Below are positions 25,758 to 34,337 of a DNA stretch of 64,000 nucleotides, one piece after another. Origin of the DNA: Aquimarina algicola (GTDB taxonomy: Bacteria; Bacteroidota; Bacteroidia; Flavobacteriales; Flavobacteriaceae); the NCBI RefSeq assembly GCF_006443095.1, contig NZ_VFWZ01000001.1:434001-498000 (forward strand), in the 5' to 3' direction. A program made the translations under genes and the position numbers. Every line of letters begins with the position of its first letter. Within the stretch, counting starts at the first letter, position 1. Under the pieces are notes generated by a model. That model saw only the letters and a program-made list of their open reading frames with translations, had not been told where the DNA came from and ran no database searches.

Positions 25758-25820
25758 ATCTATCTAAATTTTTGCGCAAAGATACTTTTAAATATTCTAT
25801 ATCTATACATTAGATAAAAA

Positions 25821-25860
25821 AGAGATCAAATATCTCATCTAAATAAGATATTTGATCTCT
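25821..25860 (-). terminator. Intrinsic terminator after the DUF2853 gene
   Basis: AGAGATCAAATATCT (25821-25835) and AGATATTTGATCTCT (25846-25860) form a perfect 15-bp stem with a 10-nt loop. Read on the minus strand it is followed by a run of six T, as expected for termination of the menI-menF-menD-DUF2853 unit. Confidence 0.85.
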
Positions 25861-25890
25861 TTAAAAGGTATTCTAAATATAAGTTCTATA

Positions 25891-26232
25891 CTATTTGTAT
25901 ACAGATTCTTTTTTGAAGTGTTTTGCTAATAAATAATATACAACTGCTCTATATTTATTACGGTTTGATTTACCATACTGCTCTATTACAGAAGCAATTG
26001 CTTCATCTAATTCTGGTCCATCAGAAAGACCTAATTTCTTGATTAAAAAGTTTTTCTTTACAGTTTCAAGTTCGCTTTTATCGCTTCCTGATACTGTTGC
26101 AGCATCTGCATTGTAGATTGACGGTCCACAACCGATAGTTACTTTAGTCAAAAAATCCATATCCGGAGTTTGACCAATTTTGTCTTTAATATCTGCTGCG
26201 TACTTTGTAATTAATTCGTCTCTTTTGCTCAT
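25891..26232 (-). CDS. DUF2853 family protein
   Basis: This 113-residue, mostly helical cytoplasmic protein fits DUF2853 (start MSKRDELITKYAADIK, central TIGCGPSIYNADAATVSG, C-terminal NKYRAVVYYLLAKHF). The family has a solved structure in other bacteria but no known function. It sits 109 bp downstream of menD on the same strand and is followed by a strong terminator. The context might suggest a link to menaquinone synthesis, but no catalytic motif supports that. Confidence 0.85.
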   Translation of the reverse strand: MSKRDELITKYAADIKDKIGQTPDMDFLTKVTIGCGPSIYNADAATVSGSDKSELETVKKNFLIKKLGLSDGPELDEAIASVIEQYGKSNRNKYRAVVYYLLAKHFKKESVYK

Positions 26233-26341
26233 AAGATGTAAGTGTTTTTTACAGGTTTCTCTAGTTAATTCTTAAATATATTCAAATATAGATACTTTAT
26301 TAATGAATTTTTAATATTAAAAGTATATAATTTGCCTTTTT

Positions 26342-28066
26342 TTAGACAAAGTATTTAAAATAATCGATTAAAGTACTATCATTTTTTCCTCTTGGTGTAA
26401 AAACTTCTAATATTTGTGGAGATTCATTGTTTTGATACATTTTTATAATTGCCTCCAAAAGCTGTTCTTTATTAGTTGCTTTTTGATATCCTAAACCATA
26501 CATTTTAGATAAATGCAGAGCTGTAAGGTGATGTGTCGTCTCAAAATACGTTTCAAAATTTGTACTCTCTTCTTTACCTGGCAAGATTCTAAAAATTCCT
26601 CCTCCTTCATTATTAATTATAATAATTTTAAAATTAGAAGGGATATAACTATTCCAAAGTGCATTACTATCATAAAAGAAGCTCAAATCTCCTGTTATTA
26701 AAGTCGTAGGTATTTGTGAGGCTAATGCCGCACCTATAGCTGTAGATGTACTACCATCTATACCACTAGTACCTCTGTTACAGTATACTTTGAAGGATTT
26801 GTTTATAGAGAATAATTGTGCATACCTAACTGTAGAACTATTACTTAGTTGTATCATTTGATTATCCGGAATATGATTAAACATGATTTCGAATACTTTT
26901 AAATCTGTAAAAGCTACCCGCTGCAAATATTCAGTATGCCTTTCTCTCCTTTGGTCTCTAATTTGCAACCACTGCGACTTATAAGAGCTATTATTGTCTT
27001 TTACATGAGGCAGAAATTCTGAAAAAAAGAGATTCGGTTTTAGTTTTATATGTTCTGTTAGACAAAAATATGTGTCTAATGCTTTTTTTGCATCAATATG
27101 CCAGTGACAACGAGGTTGATGTGTCCTTAAAAAGGCTTTTATTCTTTTAGAAACTACCATTCCTCCAATAGTTAAGAGGATATCGGGTTGTAGCTCTTTA
27201 AACTCTTCTACCGTTAATGTTGATATGAGTTGATCTATACAGTTGATATGAGAAGCATGATGGATATTTGAGGTTGTCTCTGTTAAAACTAATACCGAAG
27301 GATCATCTGCAAAATGATCAATCCATTTTTGATCTACAACTTCGGGGGGATTTACCCCAATCAAAACCATTTTTCGTTTTGCAGTATTCCAATCTGATAT
27401 CATCTTACCTTGCAAAATATTAGAAAATTGATATACAGGTGTTTCTAAAGGAACGTTAATAGGATCAACTGTTGTTTTTTCTATTTTATCATAAAGTGGT
27501 TCATAAAATGGAACATTGATGTGTACAGGCCCTTGTTTTTCTATTGCCTTATTAAGGGCAAGATTTACTTCTCTTTGGTTGTGTTTTTGTGCTTCGTGTT
27601 GTTTTTGTCTAACTTGCTGATCTTCTATTGTTTTTTCTGAAAAAATTTCTGAATATAAGTTAGCGGAATATAAAATATGGTTTTCAAATACGTTTTTTTG
27701 ACGTATTGTTTGTCCGTCACCAATATCTATTCTTTCTATAGGTCTATCTGCACTTAATACTACTAATGGTACATCACTATAAAAGGCTTCGGAAATAGCG
27801 GGATAATAATTCAATAAAGCGCTACCAGAAGTACATACTAAAACGACAGGCTCATGAATTTGTTGGGCGATCCCTAAAGCAAAAAATGCTGCACATCTTT
27901 CATCAACAATACTATAACATTTCATTTCAGGGTTTTCACTAAACCCAATAGTTAATGGAGCATTACGAGATCCCGGAGAGATGACAATATGCTTTATCCC
28001 CTTTACTTCACATAAGGTTACAATAGATTGTGCTAAAGGAATTTTAGAAAATAAGCGTTTTTTCAT
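26342..28066 (-). CDS. menD: MenD, 2-succinyl-5-enolpyruvyl-6-hydroxy-3-cyclohexene-1-carboxylate synthase
   Basis: MenD is a thiamine-diphosphate enzyme that adds a succinic semialdehyde unit from 2-oxoglutarate to isochorismate. The 574-residue protein begins with the family's substrate-binding region (GIKHIVISPGSRNAPLTIGF, split at residues 23-42), includes VDERCAAFFALGIAQ with the catalytic Glu, and has the Mg-TPP motif GDLSFFYDSNALWN running to IIIINNEGGGIFR. Length and motifs are typical. The gene is 62 bp downstream of menF and upstream of DUF2853. Confidence 0.96.
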   Translation of the reverse strand: MKKRLFSKIPLAQSIVTLCEVKGIKHIVISPGSRNAPLTIGFSENPEMKCYSIVDERCAAFFALGIAQQIHEPVVLVCTSGSALLNYYPAISEAFYSDVPLVVLSADRPIERIDIGDGQTIRQKNVFENHILYSANLYSEIFSEKTIEDQQVRQKQHEAQKHNQREVNLALNKAIEKQGPVHINVPFYEPLYDKIEKTTVDPINVPLETPVYQFSNILQGKMISDWNTAKRKMVLIGVNPPEVVDQKWIDHFADDPSVLVLTETTSNIHHASHINCIDQLISTLTVEEFKELQPDILLTIGGMVVSKRIKAFLRTHQPRCHWHIDAKKALDTYFCLTEHIKLKPNLFFSEFLPHVKDNNSSYKSQWLQIRDQRRERHTEYLQRVAFTDLKVFEIMFNHIPDNQMIQLSNSSTVRYAQLFSINKSFKVYCNRGTSGIDGSTSTAIGAALASQIPTTLITGDLSFFYDSNALWNSYIPSNFKIIIINNEGGGIFRILPGKEESTNFETYFETTHHLTALHLSKMYGLGYQKATNKEQLLEAIIKMYQNNESPQILEVFTPRGKNDSTLIDYFKYFV

Positions 28067-28128
28067 TCGAATAGCTAAATTACAATATCGTATGTATTAA
28101 CACCAAGCTTTTTTTGAATTTTAAACCC

Positions 28129-29220
28129 TTATTGAAATAAAACTTTCTTCATTGTAGCAGTCTTTTTAATTGTTTCTTGCCATTCTTTTTCAGGAATTGA
28201 ATCTTTAGTAATCCCACCACCTACATAAATAATTGCTTTATCTTGTTTTAGTTGCATACATCTCAGGTTTACAAAGAGATCAGAATTTACCTGTTCTTTG
28301 TTATTTATGTTAAGCTCTCCTAAAAAGCCGGTATAATAACTACGATCATATCCCTCTTCTTTCAAAATAAAATCAAATGCTTTATCTCTCGGAAATCCAC
28401 AGACGGCAGGCGTGGGATGTAAAGCAGAAATTATGGATTTTAAAACAGTAGATGTATCTTTTATAACACCTTTTATATCAGTACGTATATGCAATAAAGT
28501 AGCTGCTTGGTGTGTATACGCTTCAGAAGATTGAATATCATCTATTAATGGTGTTACTTTTTCTAAAATAAAATCTGTGACCAATTGTTGTTCTTCTAGC
28601 TCTTTACTCCCCCATTCTACTTTTTCTTTCCCATTTACATTTGGTTGTGTTCCTGCCAATGCCATTGTAGAAAACCGACGATCTTGTACCTGTAATAATG
28701 TTTCGGGAGTTGCTCCTAACCATGTTCCAATTTTAGGATGATACCACAAATACACGAAAGCATTTGAATAGGTATGTAAAAGTCTATCAAAAATTTGTAA
28801 ACTACTCAAATGGTCAGCGATTTTTACTTCTTCTTTCCGAGAAACAACTATTTTTTTTATTCCTTTGGTTTTAATCGCGTCTATAGCTTTTTGAACTAAA
28901 TCCTCATGATTTTTTTGAATTTCTTTATCACTTATAATATGCTCTAAAGGCGTTCTAACATTACTAGATTTTGCATTTTTTTCGACCGTTACAGAATGAT
29001 GATCACTATATTGAACCGGAATAATAATTTGCTGTTGTAAGGCATCAAAAGGAGCAAATACAAAGCCTGCATCTGAATATCCTTTTTCAATAGTATACAC
29101 AATATCAGACTCTTGAAAAAAAGCGTTCAATTGATCTGAATTAGCCTTTCTGTAGAGCACAAAAGGTAATTCTTGATCCAAATGTTTCTGAGCTCTTGTA
29201 TAAACATTATCTATGCTCAT
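28129..29220 (-). CDS. menF: Isochorismate synthase
   Basis: This enzyme converts chorismate to isochorismate, the first step of menaquinone synthesis. The 363-residue chorismate-binding domain shows KIVVSRKEEV (catalytic Lys region), TWLGATPETLLQV, FSTMALAGT, HPTPAVCGFPRD and YTGFLGELN, all typical of MenF/EntC/DhbC. Context with menD identifies it as MenF rather than a siderophore enzyme. Its ATG overlaps the stop of the upstream thioesterase gene by 4 bp (29217-29220), so the two are translationally coupled. Confidence 0.95.
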   Translation of the reverse strand: MSIDNVYTRAQKHLDQELPFVLYRKANSDQLNAFFQESDIVYTIEKGYSDAGFVFAPFDALQQQIIIPVQYSDHHSVTVEKNAKSSNVRTPLEHIISDKEIQKNHEDLVQKAIDAIKTKGIKKIVVSRKEEVKIADHLSSLQIFDRLLHTYSNAFVYLWYHPKIGTWLGATPETLLQVQDRRFSTMALAGTQPNVNGKEKVEWGSKELEEQQLVTDFILEKVTPLIDDIQSSEAYTHQAATLLHIRTDIKGVIKDTSTVLKSIISALHPTPAVCGFPRDKAFDFILKEEGYDRSYYTGFLGELNINNKEQVNSDLFVNLRCMQLKQDKAIIYVGGGITKDSIPEKEWQETIKKTATMKKVLFQ

Positions 29221-29648
29221 ACATTTTTATTTTTTGGAAGTGCAATTGTAGTTAACTTTACTATTGAGATTAACCGATCTTCTTCATCTCTGATTTTGAT
29301 ATCCCACAATTGAGTAGTTCTCCCCTTGTGTAAAATCTCTGCTTTTGCAAACACATACCCTTCGCTTACACTTTTGACATGATTAGCCGAAATCTCGATA
29401 CCCCGGATATAAAATTCTTTGGCATCTAGAAACATATGAGAAGCAGCGCTACCAACACTTTCGGCAAGAGCTACCATTGCACCACCATGTAATACCCCAT
29501 CTGGTTGGTGAACTCTTGGAGTTACCGGCATTTTGGCAACCAAATAATCTTTTCCAATTTCGCAGAACGAAATATCAAGAGTTTCCATCAAGGTATTCTT
29601 ACAGATTTTATCTGATACTTCTTTTAATTCTTCTTTTGTCAAAGTCAT
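29217..29648 (-). CDS. Hotdog-fold thioesterase, probable DHNA-CoA thioesterase
   Basis: This 143-residue PaaI/YbgC-type protein has the hotdog signature HQPDGVLHGGAMVALAES (about residues 48-65), with the catalytic Glu in VALAES. The last strand reads KAEILHKGRTTQLWDIKI. It is the first gene of the menF-menD operon and overlaps menF by 4 bp. Menaquinone synthesis needs a thioesterase to release 1,4-dihydroxy-2-naphthoate from its CoA ester, so that role (MenI-like) is a strong inference, though PaaI-like specificity cannot be excluded. Confidence 0.85.
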   Translation of the reverse strand: MTLTKEELKEVSDKICKNTLMETLDISFCEIGKDYLVAKMPVTPRVHQPDGVLHGGAMVALAESVGSAASHMFLDAKEFYIRGIEISANHVKSVSEGYVFAKAEILHKGRTTQLWDIKIRDEEDRLISIVKLTTIALPKNKNV

Positions 29649-29688
29649 CTTTTATGTTTTAAATTTTCAATTATCAAAATATAATTGT

Positions 29689-30111
29689 TTATGTTATTCT
29701 TTTTGCAATTGGATGCTCCTTATTCAATTCCAATAAATCCCATAGATTACCATATAAATCTTTAAAAACAGCTACCATTCCATAAGATGCTTTTTTCGGT
29801 GCTCTTACAAATTCAATACCGCTATCCTTCATATCATTGTAATCTCTCCAAAAGTTATCGGAATTTAAAAATAGAAAAACTCTACCACCTGTTTGGTTCC
29901 CTATAAAATTTGCTTGTTCAGGATTTGATGCTCTTGCTAGAAGAATTGTAGCACCTAAAGAATTTGGAGGAGCTATAACTACCCATCTTTTATCTTGTTC
30001 TGGTTGGTATGTATCTTCTATAAGTTCAAAATGTAGTTTTTGAGTATAAAACTCAATAGCTTCATCATACTCTTTCACTAACAAAGCGATATGAACAATA
30101 GATTGTTTCAT
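29689..30111 (-). CDS. VOC (glyoxalase/bleomycin-resistance) family protein
   Basis: This 140-residue protein has two beta-alpha-beta-beta-beta modules. The start KQSIVHIALLVKEYDEAIEF is the classic VOC opening with His7, and AVFKDLYGNLWDLLE near the C-terminus is the classic second metal-site strand with a terminal Glu. It is a likely metal-dependent lyase, isomerase or dioxygenase; substrate unknown. It lies 40 bp upstream of the thioesterase gene on the same strand and may be the first gene of that operon. Confidence 0.88.
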   Translation of the reverse strand: MKQSIVHIALLVKEYDEAIEFYTQKLHFELIEDTYQPEQDKRWVVIAPPNSLGATILLARASNPEQANFIGNQTGGRVFLFLNSDNFWRDYNDMKDSGIEFVRAPKKASYGMVAVFKDLYGNLWDLLELNKEHPIAKRIT

Positions 30112-30142
30112 TATAATTTAATATTCAGTAATCTATTCAAAC

Positions 30143-30718
30143 CTAATTAAGTTTAATTCCTCTTTTTTGTCTTATGCTATAAACAATACCAGCGATCAAA
30201 CCCAATAATCCACCCAAATAGCTAAAGTTGTGCATAGAACCTACCATTATAAAACTATCAATATCAATAAGATTTTTGGGTAGAAACCAGCTTGGTGGAC
30301 TGTCGATTAAAAAAAACTTACCATATCCCAGACCAATCATCCCGGTTAATAAAGCAACCCCAATAGTTAATACAAATGCTTTGATGGTTGATACCAACAT
30401 TTTCTTTCCGGTTTTGTGAATCAATCCTAAGAGCCCAAGAAGTACTCCGATGATCATACCCACCCACCAGGTTGCCATAACCCCTACTACCGATACTCCT
30501 AATCTAGGTTGTCGTAATTGGATTTCCGGGAGTTCTTCGGTTCCTATATTTCGACCCATTGCCCAGTAATCTTCACTCAATCCAAATTGTACAAACTTAA
30601 ATTTTGTATAATATTCTTCAGAAATGGTATATGTAATTTGATCATGTAATATACCATAAATACCACCTAAAATTGGAGCGATAAGTAAGATTAATAATAA
30701 AGTAATAAATTTATGCAT
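30143..30718 (-). CDS. Four-helix membrane protein of unknown function
   Basis: I take ATG 30718 as the start (191 residues); an in-frame TTG two codons upstream is less likely. Membrane segments lie at about residues 4-24, 83-103 (VVGVMATWWVGMIIGVLLGLL), 110-130 and 160-180 (YLGGLLGLIAGIVYSI). A soluble stretch (30-75) lies between the first and second helices and contains FGLSEDYWAMGRNIG. No family recognised. It is divergent from the TetR regulator. Confidence 0.72.
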   Translation of the reverse strand: MHKFITLLLILLIAPILGGIYGILHDQITYTISEEYYTKFKFVQFGLSEDYWAMGRNIGTEELPEIQLRQPRLGVSVVGVMATWWVGMIIGVLLGLLGLIHKTGKKMLVSTIKAFVLTIGVALLTGMIGLGYGKFFLIDSPPSWFLPKNLIDIDSFIMVGSMHNFSYLGGLLGLIAGIVYSIRQKRGIKLN

Positions 30719-30797
30719 ATTCAAATTTTAATGATACAAACAAAAATATGTAATGCATATTAAAAATTCTAACTATATTTAACTCTAATTTTAACGA

Positions 30798-31370
30798 ATG
30801 TTCAATAAAATGCCTAAAATTAAAACATCAAAAGAAGAAGTATTACAAAGCGTTATTCCTATTTTACGATCAAGAGGTATACAAAACAGCAGTATGAGCG
30901 AGCTCGCCAAAGCATGTGGCATACAAAAATCTCATTTTTATTATTATTTCAATAACAAAGAAGCATTAATCCATGAAGTGATTCATACCGTATACAACTA
31001 CTTTAATTATAATTTCTTTAGAATCATAAAAAACGATACGCTTACTCTAGATGAAAAACTAGCACGTATCAAAAAACTATTTGATACTGTATTTACCTCT
31101 ACAGAAGGAGGATGTATTATGGCAAAAACAGCTTTAGAAACAATACATTTAAATCCGACATACAAAGAAGAAATACAATTATTTTTTCAAGACTTTATTT
31201 TTGGCATACAACAATTATTAGAACCTGCTCATTCTGATGATCCCCTGTCTCTTGCAGAACAAATCGTTCAGGATATTGAAGGTGGAATTCTTTTAATGCA
31301 GATCTATGATGATCGAAAATATCTTGATAATGCTATTATCAGAATGGAAAAAATCATACTAAACTCTTAA
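30798..31370 (+). CDS. TetR/AcrR family transcriptional regulator
   Basis: This 190-residue protein has an N-terminal TetR HTH (about residues 13-60) with RGIQNSSMSELAKACGI and KSHFYYYFNNKEALIHEV, the most conserved TetR segment. The C-terminal helical domain includes CIMAKTALETIHL. I keep ATG 30798; ATG 30810 is an alternative. The gene is 10 bp upstream of an alpha/beta hydrolase and divergent from a membrane protein, so it probably regulates one or both. Confidence 0.9.
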   Translation: MFNKMPKIKTSKEEVLQSVIPILRSRGIQNSSMSELAKACGIQKSHFYYYFNNKEALIHEVIHTVYNYFNYNFFRIIKNDTLTLDEKLARIKKLFDTVFTSTEGGCIMAKTALETIHLNPTYKEEIQLFFQDFIFGIQQLLEPAHSDDPLSLAEQIVQDIEGGILLMQIYDDRKYLDNAIIRMEKIILNS

Positions 31371-31380
31371 ACAAAAGCAT

Positions 31381-32229
31381 ATGCAATCTTATTCCATCCC
31401 TTCTTTTGATGATTACCCAATTGCTGTAAATGAATTTATTCCGGAAAACCCTAAAAGAATAACAATTGTATTTGCACCAGCTATTGCTATTCCTCAGAAA
31501 TTTTATTTTAATATGGCTACTCATTATGCTACCAAAGGGTGCCATGTATTTACTTTTGATTTTCGTGGTATTGGAGATTCTAATTCAAAAAACATTACCT
31601 CTCTAAAAAAACATGGTTTTTTCTCCTGGGCAAGAGATTTCAAAACGGTTTCAGCGTATTGTAATTCAAAATACCATGATCATGAACAATATATGATCGG
31701 ACATAGTTTTGGCGGAAATAGTGTTGGATTTAGTGATGCTCATCAGTATTATGACAAATACCTTACAATTGGATCTCAGTTTGGGTTTTATAAATATTTT
31801 GCATTGAAAATGAAATGGCTTATTTATCTCAACTTCAAGTTTTTTATTCCTATTACTACATCAATACTAGGCTATTATCCTTCTGGTTGGTTCGGGCTTG
31901 GGCATCCTCTTCCTGCTAAAGCTGCCAGAGACTGGTCTATATATCTTTTACATCCTGATTCTATGCTACATTTTACAAAGGGAAAAGAAGAAACATATTA
32001 TAATGAAATTGAATCGTCGATGCTACTTGTTAGTATAGATGATGATCTTTTTGCTCCAAAAATATGTGTTGATATTCTAGGAGATCGAGTATACAAAAAC
32101 GCCAAAGTAACTAGAAAACATCTTTTACCCTCAGAATATAGTTTAAAAAATATTGGACATTTTGATTTTTTTAGGAAGAAAAATCAGGATATCTTGTGGC
32201 CAATAATTGATGAATGGTTTAATTTATAA
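31381..32229 (+). CDS. Alpha/beta hydrolase
   Basis: This 282-residue hydrolase has a nucleophile elbow GHSFGG (about residues 106-111), an oxyanion region FAPAIAIPQ, FDFRGIGDS, and a plausible catalytic Asp and His in SIDDDLFAP and IGHFDFFR. It resembles the serine-aminopeptidase/lysophospholipase-type family that contains predicted 'hydrolase, alpha/beta fold' proteins in flavobacteria. Substrate unknown. It lies 10 bp after the TetR gene, indicating a shared transcript. Confidence 0.88.
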   Translation: MQSYSIPSFDDYPIAVNEFIPENPKRITIVFAPAIAIPQKFYFNMATHYATKGCHVFTFDFRGIGDSNSKNITSLKKHGFFSWARDFKTVSAYCNSKYHDHEQYMIGHSFGGNSVGFSDAHQYYDKYLTIGSQFGFYKYFALKMKWLIYLNFKFFIPITTSILGYYPSGWFGLGHPLPAKAARDWSIYLLHPDSMLHFTKGKEETYYNEIESSMLLVSIDDDLFAPKICVDILGDRVYKNAKVTRKHLLPSEYSLKNIGHFDFFRKKNQDILWPIIDEWFNL

Positions 32230-32263
32230 TTAACACGATCACTATTTTTAGAATAATTTAGAT

Positions 32264-32896
32264 ATGCAAGAAAAAGAGATTTCTTATCAGACAACAAACA
32301 CCTACTCTACTCTAAATACATTGACTTCAAAAACAAAAAATGTCTGGTTAGTTTTTCATGGTATTGGTTATTTAAGCAGGTATTTTATACGATTATTTGA
32401 AGGGTTTGATAAAGATGAGAACTATTTCATAGCGCCTCAAGCTCCTTCTAAATATTATAAAGGAGACGATTACAGAAGGGTTGGTTCGAGCTGGTTAACC
32501 AAAGAAAATACAAAAACAGACACGGGTAATGTTCTGAATTATATTGATGCTATTGTTGCTACTGAACATATCCCTAATCATGTACGGTTTATTATTTTGG
32601 GGTATTCGCAAGGGGTTAGCATTGCCAGTCGTTGGATTGCTCGCAATCAAGTGCCTTGTACTTCATTAGTACTTGTTTCAGGAGGGTTTCCCAAAGAATT
32701 GACCAAAAATGACTTTACTTTTTTACATTCAGATACAAAAATTACGCATATTTTGGGCGAGAAAGATCCTTATTTTGAGAAAGCAAAAGTTGATGCTGAA
32801 AAAATAAGAGTAAAAGAAATACTGCCTCAGATAGAATTCAGATTACATCCTGGAGGTCATGAGCTAGATCCAAATACTTTGACAGTGTTGTATTAG
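32264..32896 (+). CDS. Phospholipase/carboxylesterase-like alpha/beta hydrolase
   Basis: This 210-residue protein has the shape of the YpfH/carboxylesterase 2 family: VWLVFHGIGYLSRYF (oxyanion loop), GYSQGVSIASRW (nucleophile Ser), ILGEKDPYF (catalytic Asp) and HPGGHEL (catalytic His). It starts at ATG 32264, 34 bp after the previous hydrolase on the same strand, so a TetR-hydrolase-hydrolase operon is likely. Substrate unknown; short-chain or phospholipid esters are typical of the family. Confidence 0.88.
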   Translation: MQEKEISYQTTNTYSTLNTLTSKTKNVWLVFHGIGYLSRYFIRLFEGFDKDENYFIAPQAPSKYYKGDDYRRVGSSWLTKENTKTDTGNVLNYIDAIVATEHIPNHVRFIILGYSQGVSIASRWIARNQVPCTSLVLVSGGFPKELTKNDFTFLHSDTKITHILGEKDPYFEKAKVDAEKIRVKEILPQIEFRLHPGGHELDPNTLTVLY

Positions 32897-32902
32897 AATA
32901 GA

Positions 32903-33292
32903 TCATATTTTGGTATTGTTTTTAAGCTCGTTTAAAACAGCTCTGCTATGCACAGTATCATAAATGATAGTTAGTTTTTCTATTTTATTTTCAATGTTAA
33001 ATTCAATAAGATCAACAACTTTGAATTGTACTGTTTTATGATTTTTTAAAATCCATGTGTAATTAAAAAGCAATGTGATTCGAGAAGTATTTTCTTCTTG
33101 AAAAATACCGTCAAATTCTAATATAGATTCACTCGTGTCTGAAGCTAAAGCAGTATAAAAATCTGTAGCAGGCATTGTACCGTACAACGGCGATATAACC
33201 GTACCTGTTTCTGAAAACAAATCTACAATCTTACTGATTTGTCCTTTTTCTAAATAAGTAAGATAATTATGTGCTATCTCTTTACTATTCAT
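32903..33292 (-). CDS. SnoaL/NTF2-like domain protein
   Basis: This 129-residue protein has the NTF2-like pattern: N-terminal helix (IAHNYLTYLEKGQISKIVDLF), SETGTVISPLYG, and long strands ending in VVDLIEFNIENKIEKLTIIYD. Members are often isomerases, hydratases or pocket-forming binding proteins. It is 6 bp downstream of the 124-residue cysteine-rich gene on the same strand. Its specific role is unknown. Confidence 0.78.
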   Translation of the reverse strand: MNSKEIAHNYLTYLEKGQISKIVDLFSETGTVISPLYGTMPATDFYTALASDTSESILEFDGIFQEENTSRITLLFNYTWILKNHKTVQFKVVDLIEFNIENKIEKLTIIYDTVHSRAVLNELKNNTKI

Positions 33293-33298
33293 ATCGTT

Positions 33299-33673
33299 TT
33301 AATCATCTAATCTTTTTTCATGTCCATTAGGGCATATTCCTCTTGTCTCATCATAAAAACCATCTTCGTAGACAACCTGACGTGTCCAATGCTCTGTACA
33401 ATAGCATTTTTTACATTCTTTACAATAAAAAGATGCATATTCCTGATCTATATCCTGTATTTTCTCGAATGCTTCTTTTTCAAAATACTGTAATAGGGTA
33501 TTAAAATTGCTTTTTTTTATTGCATACTTAGTATCACCAATAAAACCTTTTATTAGAAGAGAACAAACAGTGCCTCTTAGTAATGAAAACTCTTTTAACA
33601 ATACAATTTTAGCACAATTATTACCACATACATCACAAGGAATATTTTTTGATTTTTTATGTAGAACTATCAT
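33299..33673 (-). CDS. Cysteine-rich, probably zinc-binding protein of unknown function
   Basis: This 124-residue protein has two clusters suited to zinc: Cys13, Cys16, Cys20 and Cys37 at the N-terminus (PCDVCGNNC), and Cys84, Cys87, Cys90, Cys92, His95, Cys114 and His118 (CKECKKCYC, CPNGH) at the C-terminus. The central helix (NTLLQYFEKEAFEKIQDID) separates them. The second cluster resembles treble-clef or ribbon folds. No family recognised. It is followed by the NTF2-like gene after 6 bp, likely one operon. Confidence 0.7.
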   Translation of the reverse strand: MIVLHKKSKNIPCDVCGNNCAKIVLLKEFSLLRGTVCSLLIKGFIGDTKYAIKKSNFNTLLQYFEKEAFEKIQDIDQEYASFYCKECKKCYCTEHWTRQVVYEDGFYDETRGICPNGHEKRLDD

Positions 33674-33731
33674 ACTTCAAAAATAAAGAACCTCGGAGCA
33701 TTTAAATCTCGATTATCGAGTAAAATTTATT

Positions 33732-34244
33732 TTACAGATACTTTTCTGCAATCACTTCAAAATGATGGTTTTGATGCCCTTGCAAAATATATCCTACAGC
33801 TCTTGTACTCATAGGACTCCCACTAGCCTCACCTACTCGAATAAGCATCTCGGTTGTAAAATTTTTAAATAATGAAATTGTACATGTCCTTACAGCTTCA
33901 AAATCATCTATAATTTCTTGGACCGTGTATTGATTTGCATTAGAATATGGCACATAATCATCTTGCTCAAAACCTATAATAGGTGTTTTGTCATTTCTTG
34001 CAAATCGTAATGCTCTGTAAGCAAATATGCGTTCTGCATCAATAAGATGTAGTAATACCTCTGCTATTGTCCATTTACCTTCTTGATATGCGTAATTCAT
34101 CTTTTCTTGTGAAATTGCCGCAACAAATTCCTTGAATTGAACTTTACCATTCTCTAAACCCAATATAATGTCTTCATGCATAGCTTTTTTGATATAAGCA
34201 GCATAGTATGGATGGTATTCTATCTCTGTCAATTGTGTGATCAT
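33732..34244 (-). CDS. DinB superfamily protein
   Basis: I use ATG 34244 (170 residues); a longer frame from 34298 would run into the terminator of the upstream gene. The protein has the four-helix DinB/DUF664 fold pattern, with GKWTIAEVLLHLIDAERIFAYRALRF carrying the first metal-site His and the C-terminal GHQNHHFEVIAEKY carrying the others. DinB-like proteins include bacillithiol- or mycothiol-dependent S-transferases; the genome has BshA, so a bacillithiol transferase is possible (inference). Confidence 0.85.
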   Translation of the reverse strand: MITQLTEIEYHPYYAAYIKKAMHEDIILGLENGKVQFKEFVAAISQEKMNYAYQEGKWTIAEVLLHLIDAERIFAYRALRFARNDKTPIIGFEQDDYVPYSNANQYTVQEIIDDFEAVRTCTISLFKNFTTEMLIRVGEASGSPMSTRAVGYILQGHQNHHFEVIAEKYL

Positions 34245-34283
34245 GTAATTATATAATTTTTGATGATATAAAAATCCAAAAAC

Positions 34284-34311
34284 AAAAGCAGAAACCAAAA
34301 GGTTTCTGCTT
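34284..34311 (-). terminator. Intrinsic terminator after ppc
   Basis: AAAGCAGAAACC and GGTTTCTGCTTT form a perfect 12-bp stem with an AAAA loop. Read on the minus strand it is followed by TTTTGTTTTTGG, placing it 26 bp after the ppc stop and just before the DinB gene. Confidence 0.85.
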
Positions 34312-34337
34312 TATTATTTATAAAATGAAAAATCAAA

